Positions 34,908 through 47,953 of a stretch of 64,000 nucleotides of DNA are shown here, one piece after another. The stretch comes from Pyrus communis (lineage: Eukaryota > Streptophyta > Magnoliopsida > Rosales > Rosaceae). Below the pieces are notes generated by a model. It saw nothing but the letters and a program-made list of their open reading frames with translations, was not told the DNA's origin and did not search any database. Position numbers and translations under genes: made by a program. The stretch spans positions 3,759,043-3,823,042 of the forward strand of contig NC_084817.1 in NCBI RefSeq assembly GCF_963583255.1. The letters run 5' to 3'. The stretch's first letter is position 1. Every line of letters starts with the position of its first letter.

Positions 34908-36648
34908 TGTCACGTCCCTACCCAAAATATTTATTTTCGGGGAATATTATTGGTGATAGGCCCAAACTAAACTCTTGGTTAGTTAACTACCATTAAACCC
35001 GATTCTCTACTTCAATTTCCTATCCCTCACATTAAATTCATGACCAACTTTTAAATTTTCAAGCCATAAGGTTAATACTCAAATTATTTACCAAATTCCT
35101 TTTCTTAGTACCAATTCTCAACAAAGGATTTATCTCAATGATTTAACTACCACTTATCATAATTCTTTAATTATCTGTCTTGTTTACAACCATGATTCAT
35201 AATTAAAAATTTAAACACCAAACGCACAAATTTATTCTCACTTTGTCACTATTTCCTTTTACAAAACACTTCCCATTCTAAAAATTGTTTCTTGAGTTAT
35301 TTAAGGCTGCATCTAACACTGTTAGACTGCGTACGTACCCTTGAGCGGGATCAAGCATTTTGTAGTTCACATTTCCAAAATTCAACCCAAATCCGAGTAT
35401 ATTCAATTAATCCAACATATACCACAATCGTTTTAATATTCAAACCTCAGCAGTTAGATCTCACAGGTATAATTAGAATAACAAAATTCTTATAAAAACA
35501 CAATGTCAGCTCCCTGGCCGTGTGTCGCCACAAGCCCCGACGTGGGTGGCAGTCGGCCGCCCCAACTTGCTGGAAATTTTAACTATTTCTAAAAATTCTC
35601 AAAAATTACAAAAATGAAGATCTCAAAGAGTAGAACAAACTTTATACCTGCGGCCAAGTCCAATTTAGCCTCGAAAGGCTCCAATTTGTCTCAAACCCGC
35701 CGGAAACCCTATAATTTGGGTGACCTTGATCCATGTCCTCCGGTGTTCCGCCGCCCCATCCAAGGCTTGGAACATGGTCTTGGGTTCACAAGGAGTCCAT
35801 GGATAGTGGTGGTGGTTGGATTTGGCTTTACAAAATGGCGAATGGCAGCCAAAAAGCTCCTGCGCACCCCGCCCCCACCGTGCCAATTACACGAGATCCA
35901 CACCCTTTTATCTTGAGTTTTTGGAATGGATTGGGTAAAGGGGAGGTCTTGAAATGATTTCCCAAGGTTTGATCGACGTGATTCGCCGAGAAACCAATGA
36001 AAATCACCGGAGAAGATGAGGAAAATGGGTTGGGTCGCAGGGTCTTTGTCATCCGGTGTTCCCCCATCTCTCTCCTTTTTCTCCTGATTCCCTCCTCCCA
36101 TTGGTCACCCCCCCTAATTCCTTTCTTCCTTTTCTCCTTTCTGTTCTTTCCTTTCAATCATAGTCGTCCATCACTCATTTTTTCCTTCATCCCAACCACA
36201 CACGTTGCACAACTTATTGCTCCAGATTTTCTGGAGCCTTTTAAAATGAAGTAAAATTACCAAAATATCCCTGACTTTAAACATTAATAACTTTTTCGTT
36301 ATAAATTCGTTTCATGAACGGTTTGCGCCTATGCGTTCGAGAGATCAAGCTCTATTCAAAAATATAAATTGTGGCTTTGAAAGCCCTACGGATTTTAAAT
36401 TATTAATTCCCAAACTTCATAACTAGTTTAATTTAAAACTAAACTTAAATGAATTAATATAATTTCTTCAAAAATAACATAAAATCTCAATAATACAAAA
36501 CCATAAATTATAATAATTTCTGAAAACAAAACTTTAAAAGTTCTCAATTAAATTCTTCATAACCATAAATCGATTTATTTTCGATTTTTCCCACATATTC
36601 ACAATTATGAATATAAAATTCATATATTTAAATTTTCAAGGTATTACA
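34908..36648. mobile_element. large solo LTR, probably Ty3/gypsy
   Basis: 1741 bp starting TGTCACGTCCC and ending TATTACA, so it has TG...CA termini in either orientation. It is flanked by a perfect 5-bp duplication GTTTT (34903-34907 and 36649-36653). No second LTR or internal region is present, as expected after LTR-LTR recombination. The length and the TGTCACGTCCC/TGTAATACC ends fit plant gypsy LTRs. The open frames between 35600 and 36250 are overlapping chance frames in its GC-richer middle. Orientation is not resolved. Confidence 0.8.
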
Positions 36649-36885
36649 GTTTTTAATAAAAGTGATATGACTGGAGAAATCGAATACAAGATATATGTAC
36701 ACCAGTAAATGCTCTTAACCACTAACCTTTCATAATATTTTTCCACATAACAGAAAAAACATTGGAGTTATGTAGTATTGTGACAATGATACGGTTTCGA
36801 GGCCACAAAAACTAGTTGTTTTTATGCTCCATAATACTAATTTGTATTCACGGTGATTAACTTAAAAATATTTAACTTACTATTA

Positions 36886-37402
36886 AGAGCTAATTTGGTA
36901 TTGCTATGTTTTTTTTTAAACAGTTTTTGTTGTATTGTGAAAATAAACAGCTGTAAAATAAAGTTGTTGAATGTTTGGTAAACTTTTTTCTGTTAAAGTA
37001 CTTTTAATAAAAATAAAAATAGAAAAGTAGTGTCTCAGTGTTTGTTAAATTTTTATATAAATTGCTTTGAATATGAAAATGACTATAAAAGATATGATAT
37101 TTAATGTGATATAATAATTGTTAAAGACAATAATGTAAGGGCAAAATTTGTAATTTTGTAAAGTGGGTATACTTGCCATTTGAAAATTTCATTACATGAG
37201 CATTGATTACTATGCTTTGAAAAAATAAAAATAAAAAATAAAAATTTAGAAGCATGGTAGACCATGTTTCTACTTTTCTACTGTCATTGATAACAGTTTT
37301 TTAAACAAACACTTTTTTTTTGTTTTACCAAACACATTTAATATTCCAAATTTTTTAATAAGCTGCTTTTTTTAAAAGTACCACAATCCCAAACTAGCCC
37401 TA
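36886..37402. mobile_element. hAT-like MITE in copy B
   Basis: Uninterrupted counterpart of 22200-23028, with ends AGAGCTAATTTGGTATTGCT and CACAATCCCAAACTAGCCCT. It serves as the empty site for the Cassandra insertion in copy A. Confidence 0.65.
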
Positions 37403-37515
37403 AAAAAAAGAAGAGAAGGTCTACACCCAAAACGCAATGCAATGAAAAGAAAAGCCCTAAACACCAGAGCAGTCCGCCATTTGCAAATTGCATGATTCTT
37501 AACTAGCAAACCATG

Positions 37516-37740
37516 GTTAGCCACAAAAACTAGATGTTCTTTATACTCCATAATACTAATTTGTATTCACGGTGATAAGCTAAAGACGATTTAACTAACT
37601 GCTTCATGAACCAAATTAAAGGGAAGAAGAAAAGGTTCAATCCCGAAACGCAATGGGATGAAGAAAAAAAAAAAACCCTAAAAACCGGAGCAAATTGTCA
37701 CTTGCAGATTGCATGAACCTTGACCATCAAACCACGAAAA
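37516..37740. repeat. third, truncated copy of the duplication's end
   Basis: AGCCACAAAAACTAGATGTTC, then TACTCCATAATACTAATTTG, then a diverged CCCGAAACGCAATGGGATGA block, repeat the end of copies A and B but without the hAT-like MITE between them. It therefore represents an older or pre-insertion version. It lies between the block and the methyltransferase gene. 37741-38020 holds that gene's 3' flank and nothing else I recognise. Confidence 0.75.
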
Positions 37741-38020
37741 TGAATTAACCATTATAACTTGCTCTTATTATTCTGTTTTATTTTACACACTTTTATTTAC
37801 CCAACAAAAAGAAGAAAATTACACAATTGAAGGTGATGGCTCTCCTTTCATCCAATGCTTTCAATAGCAACTCAAACAACTTTCAAGAAAAATTACAGAT
37901 TTTAGTTCAAAACGTGACAACAAAAACAAAATGGCTGGAATGTTGAACATTGACTGTATTTCTTGATGTAATCTGTCATAAAAGAAGAAAGAAATATAAC
38001 TATCGAGTCACGAAATTCCG

Positions 38021-39538
38021 CTACGCGTGGAAGTACAGAATATGTAGTGCTCCCCTTTCGACATGCTCCGAACCATTCTCAGGGAACCAAGACTTGATGA
38101 TGCTTTGTGATGAAGGAGAAGTTTCTACAGGCCACTTATCGACTAGCTTAAACCCGAATTTGGATGCAGCTGAAAGTATGGAAGGCTCGTCTACCCGACG
38201 GAAAATATGACAAAGGATTAGGGCCGGTTTGAAATCCTCAGCGGTGCTCCTGTCCGATGAAATCAACTCCTTTGCAGTTTGAAATAAGGGCAAGATTGCT
38301 TCAGCTACATAAGTGACGTCTGTGCCGAGGATGATATCAAAACCTTGAGAATTAGCCTCCTTGATGGCTTCTATATGATCTCTATTTCCCCACTCTAATC
38401 TTCTTGTAATCAGTTTGTCCAGAAATGGCGGTCTAAGATTCGACTTGACATTTTGCGTCAGTAGGTCAAGTGCTTTCGAGTCACCATCAGTCGCAAACAC
38501 AAGGTCAGCAGATCTAGCGGCAACCATAGAGCAAATACCCCCGGAGCCACACCCCAACTCCAACACCTTTTTCCCGCTGACAATAGTTGGATTTCTGGTT
38601 AAAACAGAAGCCATGAACCGAGCTGATTCCCACAACATTAAACCAGTTGATTTGCAAGTGTGTTGATACACTTTGGATAACACTTCAATCTTGAAAGTCC
38701 AATCACCTAGCTCTAGCTCAATTACCTAAGAGCAAGAATGCCTTAAATGAGTCGAGCCGCAACCTAATAAAAGCTTTATTTCTGCAAACAATTATGAAAA
38801 TTTAAGCATATTTGTAGAAGGAAAAAAGACGAAACTTTACCTCGTTGTCATTGGAAGGTAAGACACCAAACATGTCCACCGCCACACCGTCGGAAATGTC
38901 AACATCCAAATCATTCACAGGTTTCTTCAAGATATTCTCATTGGCCTCTTGCTCGCTTTTCTCTTGACCAAGATGATCTACTTCGGTTGCTGCTTCCGTT
39001 TTGGTAGAGGACTTTGTATCGTCTGAAAGGCGGAATACGGCTTGAACCCAACGTCTGGAATAAAAAATACAAGAATTACAATTTGATCAGAGAAGATTAA
39101 TTAATAGAACAAAAACCCAAAGGAAGAGCAGGATTTAATCAAAGTGACAATCCTCATCCACATACAGGACACAACCTACAAGTGAAAATAGGATCGTTTA
39201 CCGATTCATAACCAACTCCCTTGACCGGTTCTCAACTTGTTTGCAGCACAAATCAAGTTCTTCGACATCGAAACCATTATCTTTAAATAAGCTTGTCAAG
39301 AACTCATTAGCAAAGTAGAAAGCACGCTGAAATATAATAAGGGATCACAATCAAGCTTGTGAACGGAGAAAAAAGTAGCTCAATGTACAAGCATGTGCAA
39401 GAAAACCTTACAGTGCCATCACCCCTGACATAAAAGTTTTCACTTATCTTTTGGTCCTTGCATTTCAGTCTTTCCTGTCAATTACCAATACAGTTATAAG
39501 TAAACTTCCGTATCTTATAACCATCTTTCAAAAGGGCG

Positions 39539-39573
<35 letters not shown>

Positions 39574-41737
39574 AATCAATTAATAATAAGGATGAATTTC
39601 AAAATACACGCATATTGGAGAGGAACCTGAGCAAGGTCACCAGTAGCATAGTCACGAAACAGCACACAACCATTTGGCTGGGAAAAAGGAATCCACAAAT
39701 TTCATCACATATCAGGAGGCATACACTAATTCTGTAAAAAGAGCTGCTTGAAATAAAAGTTTGTTAGAATCATCAGTTACCTTGAGAACTTTCTTAATAT
39801 TTTTCAGTAACAGAGGCATCTTCTCTGGAGACACTGCAGATAACACAAAAATCTACTTAACAAGTCAGCAACTTTACTAAGTAAAAAAGTTCACTCGTCA
39901 AATTTAACCACTTGGGAAAGTTGCTCAATATGTTCAATTCATATACCATGGTTACAATATCCACAGACGATGAAGAAATCTGCTTGCTTAGATCATCAAT
40001 GGTAGGATCACAAACAAATGCGCTAACACGGGTATCTGTGAAGTCTTTATGCGTCTGCAATAAAACTTGTCATGCATCACTTGTCATGGCTATTCAATAC
40101 CAACCACCAGCCTAAACTGAATTTACTATTTTTCGTCTACTTGCATTTTGTTAGTCAAACATATTCAATCAAATATCTTTTGCCATGGAATCAGCAACTA
40201 AATGTAGAAGGAAATCATACCTTAACCAAGTTAACAGCATTTGTTGAAAAATCGCATGCATGGACAAAAACATCTGGATACATCGTTACCAGTGGGAAAA
40301 TAGTGTTTCCAGCTCCACAGCCAACCTGTACATTGAATACAGTAATCAATAATCCAATACATAACGTCCTTCCAGGAAAATGGTCAGAGATCCTATATAT
40401 AGAAACATAAAATAGATCAGCGCATTTCACAAACTAAGATAAATACTTTGCCACAAAAGAGAAGTAAATTATATTTCTTCCAAATCAAGTTGAGGCATAT
40501 ATGTGACATAATGCCACAAGATCTTTACTGATACAGAGATATTAGACAACAACAGTAACATGCATGACTGGCACACTAATTTACCTCTAAAATAACTTTC
40601 CGCCCAGCGCCCTGATAGTCAAAAAGATAAAAAAAAATAAAAACAAAAGTTAAAATCTTATGCAACTGTTGGATGGATATGAAACTACAAAACTAAGAAC
40701 CTACATATATATCTCCATCATAATTCTTCACTCACCAAAAAATATTTGCCCCACTCCTTGTCCAGGTAGTGCCGATCTTTAAAGAACTGATTAAAGAAAT
40801 TCGCAGTTAGTTATTTCGCATCAGGCAAAATCAAAACTCGGATATGGGCACCAGATATTGGCACACAGAAGAATGCAACAGAGCATAATTTTGGGGGCCC
40901 GGCAACCGCAGAAGTAGCTATGGTGAAACTTACTAACCGAATAAGTAATTGAAAACACACCTTGTCTTGATGCCGCTTGTAAAACAAATCCCAGTACTTC
41001 TTGGCATCTTTTTCATACTTTTCTGCAAAAAAGGGGTTTATGATCGAATGTAAGCACCAGCGAAGCTACAGAGGCGCAAAGTTTCTTTCTCTTTTTCATC
41101 GAATTTGTTGAATTGGGATTTTAGGTTTTTGATTGTTGATCGTCTATGACATGAATTAGCTGCAAATTTCGATACTTTTACGAAAATGTGATGATGGGTT
41201 GTTCTTGTTTTGACTGTTTTGGTGCAAATTCGATGATAGGTTGTGCCGGTTTCTGATGCATTTTTATTGAATTAGCTGAAATTATTTTTATTTGTATTTC
41301 AACAATTTGAGGAATTAAGCTTAAAAGAACCATAATTTGGCAGTGAGCTTATTACAAAGGACAGAACGGGTTTCTAATAATCCCCTTTTCTCTTTTGCTT
41401 TCAGATTACTTCCATTTTAGGTCCCCATTATGGCATTATCACACTTTTTTAGTAACGCTTTCGGATTACTAGGATTACTTAAAATGAACTTACATGTGGA
41501 GGGCGTTTTCCAAATAAACATTGAGACAGATGTTTTTGCTTTTATTAATAATGATCATATGCGACGTGAAACCACGCCGGCAATAATCGTAACTTGTTTG
41601 TATTGACAAATTATAAACGACATTAATTTTGTCTACCACCTAAAAGGATTTGGTTGTCTAAATTTTTCTAGAACCTTTTAACCTTTCAAAACTTCGTCGC
41701 TTTCCCGATAATTCCTGGCTTCGTCACTGAATGTAAG

Positions 41738-41789
<52 letters not shown>

Positions 41790-41889
41790 TACCTCTCCAG
41801 AAAGAAGAGAGAGTATCAGAGGTGGAGTAAATCTGCAGCCTTGGGGCTGCTTGCTCTTGCTCCGAAACTACCTTGACAGTGGGCGCCAT
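38021..41889 (-). CDS. two-domain METTL2/6/8-type methyltransferase, probable tRNA m3C32 enzyme
   Basis: Twelve exons join in frame to 559 aa: 41793-41889 (ATG 41887-41889), 40961-41022, 40736-40786, 40585-40611, 40221-40325, 39947-40054, 39781-39852, 39627-39677, 39412-39474, 39202-39326, 38841-39054, 38021-38725. All borders are GT/AG. Domain 1 (about residues 25-250) has the SAM motif VGCGAGNTIFPL at about residue 80 and SPEKMPLLLKNIKKVLKPNG, typical of METTL2/6/8 (TRM140-like) enzymes that make 3-methylcytidine in tRNA. Domain 2 (about 330-559) is a METTL21/FAM86-like fold with VLELGCGSGGI at about 379 and LGTDVTYV. This fusion and length match Arabidopsis proteins of about 565 aa. The linker (exon 11) is acidic. 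No organelle signal is obvious. Substrate is inferred from the family. A (GA)n tract abuts the intron-1 donor. Confidence 0.92.
39540..39571. repeat. poly-A run in an intron of the methyltransferase gene
   Basis: Roughly 32 consecutive A on the + strand (T on the coding strand) between exons 8 and 9. Likely length-variable. Confidence 0.85.
41742..41786. repeat. (GA)n microsatellite at the methyltransferase intron-1 donor
   Basis: About 45 bp of GA on the + strand, 6 bp from the donor at 41791-41792. On the coding strand it is a CT-rich tract directly downstream of the 5' splice site. Confidence 0.9.
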
Positions 41890-43605
41890 AACCTCCAAAG
41901 CTTCTTCCGGAACAAAAGATTCTATATTTAAGCCGAATCCGAAAACAAAAATACAAAATTCAGCAACAAAAACGATTTCTGAAAATAAAGCTGAAATTTG
42001 AAAACAGAGCGATCCTGCTACCGAATTATCAGCTTAAATTAATCGATTTTTGAACTTTTGAAAAGAAAAAAAAAAATTTTAATTTGATCGGATTTTTGGT
42101 TTGGAAACGAAGGAGAGTTGTACCTGTTGAAGTTCGAGGTGCAGGAGACGACTGGACGAGAAAGTGGGAGAGAGTTGACTGCTGCGGGTGCCGTGTAGTG
42201 TAAATAGTAATTAGGGTTTTGGTTCAGTGTGTCCTTTTATGCGCCGTTTATTTTTGGTATATTTCAACAAATTTTCTTTTTAGGGTTAACAACTTTTCTC
42301 TCTCAACTGTTTTCATCTTCAAATTTTGGGAACTGATTTTTAATGAGTCAGTTCGATTAACAGTTTTGGTTTTTTCCATTTTACTCCTGCAATTGACTGC
42401 TGTCATGCTGACTCACAATCAGTGTTTGAAATATTCACAAGAGTCTTGATATTTTCGCCAATGTATTTGAAAAATCAAGGATTGATATGAAATGATGAGG
42501 TGAGATTTAAATATTATCTTGTCTACGAGAGATATAAGAAAATTAATGAATACCGACGATATTTACCAATTTACTATATATATATATATATATTTTGCTG
42601 GTACTCATTGCAGATTTTGAAGTTTTGAATTTTTATTGAGAAATTTTATTTTCTAATTTCGACTAAATGTGAATAAGTCTGCAAATTTTCATAATTTTCA
42701 TGACTTGTCGAAGACAATCGATATCAACTTCGATATGCATATATCCATTCATATTTTCACTTATATCGATATTTTAAATGCTGATCACAACTTCTCTAAT
42801 TATTAGAACAAATTCGTGGCAAATTTGTGAGACTTATTTTCTTCGACGTTTGACACATTTCACTTATTTTGTAAAACACAATGATTAATTTGGCTAAACT
42901 TAAAACACAGTAATCAAAAATAGATTTGCAAAATAAATTGACAAAAAAGGCTTCTAACCCTTTCTTTTATTTTCATTCATTTTTCATTTGAAAGTTGTTT
43001 ATGCACACAACGTTTTTCTCATGCTTAACTTTGTTCATTTTTAACATTTAAATTGAATAAATAAAAAACAATCGATAGACAAAAGATACACTAGTGCAAA
43101 ATTAGAAAATGGGTGTGCATAAGTTATTCATATTCTTATTGAGTCTAATTTTTTTTTGTTTTTTGAATTAAACAAAATGTAACTTAGCAATATTTATTTA
43201 TTAAATAAATAAATTATTTTCAAATTAAATACCGAACGATCCTTATATATATAATTTTTTGTTTTTTGTATAAAAAAACAAATCCACTGTCCTGACGAAC
43301 TGGACTAACAATAATTTCTTTTGATTATATAAAAAGAAAATATGAGTGCGAAAATTTAGCGTTATATCGGATGGTACACACAAGTAGTATGAAACTGTTA
43401 TTAATTTGCAGCTGGTTTTCTACAATCGAACTGTTTCTCCTCTATCATATAACATCTGAAATTCCGATATAACATCTTTGAGCCAAATAATTACAACCAA
43501 AATATTAGAGCCAATATTCAAAATTATAAAACCGAAAAATAAAAAATGATGACCTACACAATCGAAACATGGGAGCTACAAGGAGTGTTCTATTTGCTTC
43601 ACAGA
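41890..43605. other. upstream region of the methyltransferase gene and AT-rich spacer
   Basis: 42100-42230 is GC-richer and probably holds the 5'UTR and core promoter (minus orientation), with a donor-like CTTCAACAGGTACAACTC near 42120. From 42230 to 43600 the DNA is AT-rich with no gene I can support. Short runs (TATATATA near 42575-42592) are present. Confidence 0.5.
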
Positions 43606-46600
43606 TCAGTGAGTCTCTTCCTCTGTTTGCAAAGTGGGGCTTTTCAGTTCCCTTTCATCAGTGTTGGGATTATCGGTTTCTTCAACAACAGACGATACGC
43701 CATTTTCCACTGGAGGCACGTCGCCGTTCTCAGTTACGTTCTTTTCATTTTCATTTTCATTTCCGTCTCCATCACCAACAGGTTTCGGGAGTCCTCTCGA
43801 TGGAGTGGCGACTGTCAATAGGCGGCCAATCCCGTCATATAAATTCTTTGCATCCATTATTAAAGTAGCTCCACCAGGGTAACAGCGGCCAAAGCATGTT
43901 GCACAATGTGGGTAAGTGACCTACAAATGCGTTTGAGAGATATAGAGGATGTCAATGTTGTCTATAGATAAAAAAATATTAGCCAATATGTAGCCCGAGT
44001 TTGTTTATATTATACCTCTATAAATGCTCGACAAAGTGAGAGGAAAAGTCCAGACTCGTGTTCTTTCAGCATCCGATTTGTATTGTACCTCAGTAAAGAA
44101 TCAGAAACAGCCTGCAACCCCTTGATTAACTCTTGAGCAAGCACATGCTTCAAACTTATTGGTGCACAGGGGCGGAGGTCATTCATCGCTGCAGACACAC
44201 CTAAAGCCACAAGAAAGAGATATATGCATAAATGCCTGAAAAAAAGAGAGCAGAAATCGGCCATTCCTCTGGAGTATTATGCAATAGCCGGACCTACTAA
44301 CACTTTAGTTTTAAGAGCAACCATGAAATATATGTCCCACATTACAATTCAGTTATGCAGTTTATATAAGTAAACATGGGAACCTACTTTCTTTCTTCCA
44401 AATGTCATCAATGATATTAGACCATCTATCATTATTTTGTTTACTAAAGTAGGCAACTAAAAACGAACAAAGCACACAAGATGAGAATTTCGGTGGGGAA
44501 AAGGGCAATTCCTCAGTAAACATAGAAGATTTAGCTGAGAAGCTTACGTAACACTTACCATTAACAAAGACAGCAAGAGGTGGATGTTCCATGAGATAAG
44601 ATGGTGGGGTTACATCATCCTGATTTTCATCACCATGACTATTCGATGAAAAGCCAACTACTGGTAGTGGGACCCAACGATGTGAATCCAAGACCACCTG
44701 GATTTAAGCACAATGTCAATTATTTGCATTTTTAATCATAGAAACACTGAATTCAAATCATCAATTATCCATTCACCTCAAAATTCTCAACTGCAGCACT
44801 CATGTTTTTTGAGAACAAGTTGAGAACTGCCCTGGAAAAATAACCAAGGTCAACATTCGCAATGAAGAAAACATAGGGTATATAGTAGTCAAGATAAAAG
44901 GGGAACAAGATCTGTACTCTTCGAACAGTGATGGTAGCAATCCCCGAAAATCTAGCCCAACCCAACCAAGTCCCATAGCACAATACTGTCGACAAACAAA
45001 AGTAACAAGATCAAAATAAACAAACAGAGCTTCTATTACTCTTAAATTTCAATGATATTTAAAGGAGTAGCATGACCAATTTACGAGTGAAGCTTTGGTT
45101 TTTTATCATATGTAAAAAGGTGACGAGTATCATTTTAAACGAAAAGTTAAATGAATGGTGATACATCTTGCAAATCATGGACTATTAAAGAAGCAACTGT
45201 ATTCAGGCATGTATTTCCAGTTTATAGCTTGATGCGAGCATGTGCAGAATGATAAAAATATAACAGAGGATGCTCACCATGCATTGATCCAAGATATTTG
45301 ATAGAGATCCGCCTTCAGTTATCTTTGGAAGCAGAATTTTAAGAGTCTTAAGGTGTGAAGTAATTATATGCATAGCCCAACTGAAAAGAAGACCACCGTC
45401 ATAATTTTCTTCACTGCCTGATGTATCATCAGCAAATATTGCTCTATATTGGTTAACAACATCAAAAAGATGCATTCTATGACAATTTATCATCCCCTTA
45501 AGGTATTCATAGGCATTTCTCTGGTCCAAATCCTCCAGAATTCCAGAAAGCCATGCCTCCCGACATCTCAAAAACTAAAGCACAGAAAATTAAGGTCAGA
45601 TACAAGAAAACCTAGATTACCAGAGAGGATTACTCAATGAAAGATGTCATTTGAAACGTTACTATTTTCTTACCTGTAAACGCATTTCATATTCACTAAA
45701 TACTCCTATTCTACGTAAATATCCAATAATGCGGAGACATTCAGGTAGCTGCAATACACAAAGATACACCCACAATTAAAAAAATTATCAAATTCTGCAA
45801 TCAATGTAATAAAAAATCATGCTGCACCACTAGACACATATGTTCATGGCATTACACAATACCTGAATATTTGAACGAAGTTTCTGAAGAAGCTGAGAAA
45901 GAAGAGATTGAGTAGTCTGCCTGACTTCGGCTGCCAAAGCCTGAATAACGGGTAATCTTACAGCAGAATGAAAAAAATAAGTCAACGAACCAAGAGATCC
46001 TCAGTGCATTGCCTTTCACAAAATTGAAATTGGAACATCGTTACTACCAATTGACAAGGAGAATAAGGGGGCAAGACTCACTTGGGGTGCATGGTCGAAA
46101 GCTTGCAAACAAATGCTTCTAAGTCAAGAGCTTCATCGTAATTTCCATTCCTCACACATCTGCGTAAGAACCGGAATGAATTAAGCATACAAGACTTATC
46201 CAATGGCATAATCAGCTGCAGTAAGAAATACAAAATTCCGAAAAATCATGCTCGGCTACCGTCAAACAATCCCATTCAGTTCAAATTCACTACTGATGAA
46301 ACCAATTCACTAGAATGAGAACAATGACATTTTTCTATCCAATCGCTCGAGAAACAAAAGAATGCATTGTTTCGGAGTTTTTTGGGTTCGGAAACTACAT
46401 CCAAATTAGATTGATGGGTAATGTAGCAAGGATTTATACTACATACAGTAGTGAAACAATTCAAACCAATGATGTTAAACAATATTTCAAACACATACGT
46501 ATCCATAAGCTGAGGAATTTCAAGTAAGTCGAGCAATGTACTGTGATTAGCTAGCAACGTCTGGTTCAATTTCCTCTTTTCCAAAATCTGCTCCGCGGAT

Positions 46601-47130
46601 TCAACAAACTCGGTGCACCCACTCATCAACTTTGGCGTCTCCTCCAGCTACCAAAACCCAAAATTCCAAGTCAGCATTTCAAAAATGCATCATAAATTCA
46701 AATTAATTAATTAATTAACCAGAAAATAGAGTTAATTTATTATTACCAGAGACTCCAGATGTTTGTCGATGGAGGAAACTTCGTTTCGAATTGCGACCAA
46801 TGCATCGGAAGCGGCAATGAACGCTCGGTAATTGGCCACCGCCACCTCCTGCATTTGCCGCTGTATTCGCTCCGCATCCACGCGAAGAAGCTCCGGTTCC
46901 TGAAAACCCGACCCGATAAAAAGAAATCAATTTTAAGTTCGATTAACCAAACGAACGAACGATGAGAGAGGAGGAAGAGAGAGAGAGAGAGAGAGAGGGA
47001 GGACCTTGTGGAGGCGATCGAGGGTGAAGGAGAGGAGCTCGGAGACGTAAGGTTGCTGGGAGGCGGAGGCCAAGGGGAGGAGGCTAGCCACCGGGGAAGA
47101 GTCGTCGGCGGCATTTTCGGACTCCATCAT
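43606..47130 (-). CDS. COG8: conserved oligomeric Golgi complex subunit 8
   Basis: Twelve exons join in frame to 577 aa: 47005-47130, 46747-46899, 46499-46647, 46082-46159, 45863-45956, 45674-45748, 45278-45574, 44918-44985, 44777-44831, 44559-44697, 44016-44200, 43606-43920. COG8 belongs to lobe B of the COG vesicle tether, which retrieves Golgi enzymes by retrograde traffic at the cytosolic face of the Golgi. Diagnostic segments are [60 protein letters not shown] and [17 protein letters not shown]. Length is close to Arabidopsis COG8 (about 570). The last 70 residues are acidic and poorly conserved. The start could be either of two adjacent ATGs (47130 or 47127). No damage is seen. An imperfect GA run (46977-46999) lies at the start of intron 1. 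Confidence 0.95.
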
Positions 47131-47953
47131 CGGGTGGTGGAGCTCCGAATTGGGTGGAGGTTTTCGGATCTCGGACCCTCCGGTTAGTGGTTTGGGATGC
47201 GTCGGAGGGAAATGCAGATTTGCAGATCTGCTGCTGCTGCTTTGGAGTTCGTTGCTCCGTTTCGATGGGGTGGTTGTCTTGTCGTTTGATTTGCCGCGAT
47301 TCGGATCTGGATCCAACTATTTGCTGGGTTTATTGGGCCTCTATGGGCCCAATCTAAGAGGTAATTCTATGGTTTTTTTTCCATTTTTCTTTTTATTTTC
47401 CAGTATTTAAAACAAATATAAAATAAAATAAATTACCATTTTTTCAGTTTCATTTTAAAGTGATACAACAAAGTGAGTCTCATTTATTTTATTTCTGCTT
47501 GAGAAATTTGTAATTGTAACGATTACACAGAACTATAGTGTTATCAATTCACGTGTTATAACATGAGTGGATTGATAATAACGTGACAATATAAATCACT
47601 AGAAAACTTTTCTAGTTTCTGAATAGATTTTCATATCGATTTATACATGATTATTGTCTATTTAAAGTTGGTGCGGTAAACCATTTTTTACCCTAATTTT
47701 TGTTAATTATATACTTGATCAGGCATTGGACATGTTATTTTTGAGTAATTTCAGGCACAATTTCGAATCCTCATATTTATTATTTAGATTATATTAACGT
47801 ATCGTTCGAAGTAAAAACATGTTACAGATCATATTAATTCTCGTTGAAAGTAATACATAAAAAGATCAATTAATTACAAACAAAATCAAATACAAGTAGG
47901 AGTAGGAGTGTGTATATACATCACCCAAGATTTGGTCTATGCCTCTGTACTTC
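47131..47953. other. COG8 upstream region and spacer
   Basis: 47131-47330 is GC-rich 5' flank of COG8 (minus orientation) and contains the telobox-like AGCCCAATAAACCCAGC on the minus strand. 47330-47950 is AT-rich with no gene seen. The 3'UTR of the proline-rich gene should fall at its right-hand end. Confidence 0.5.

Larger units (their letters stand above)
23143..37515. repeat. tandem duplication, copy B (MIR156 block)
   Basis: A direct-orientation second copy of 7323-23142. It opens with an orphan eIF4A promoter/5'UTR (23150-23480, minus orientation, including the 5'UTR donor near 23260) that has no eIF4A coding exons attached. It then follows copy A collinearly to 37515. It is shorter than A because it lacks the copia and Cassandra elements, but it has at least six insertions of its own. 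Apart from MIR156, I see no gene in its intergenic parts (about 23.5-31.5 kb and 33.1-37.5 kb). Confidence 0.93.

Noticed and set aside
35614..36254. Several overlapping frames on both strands
   Set aside because: They lie wholly within the solo LTR 34908-36648, overlap in most frames, and show no domain.
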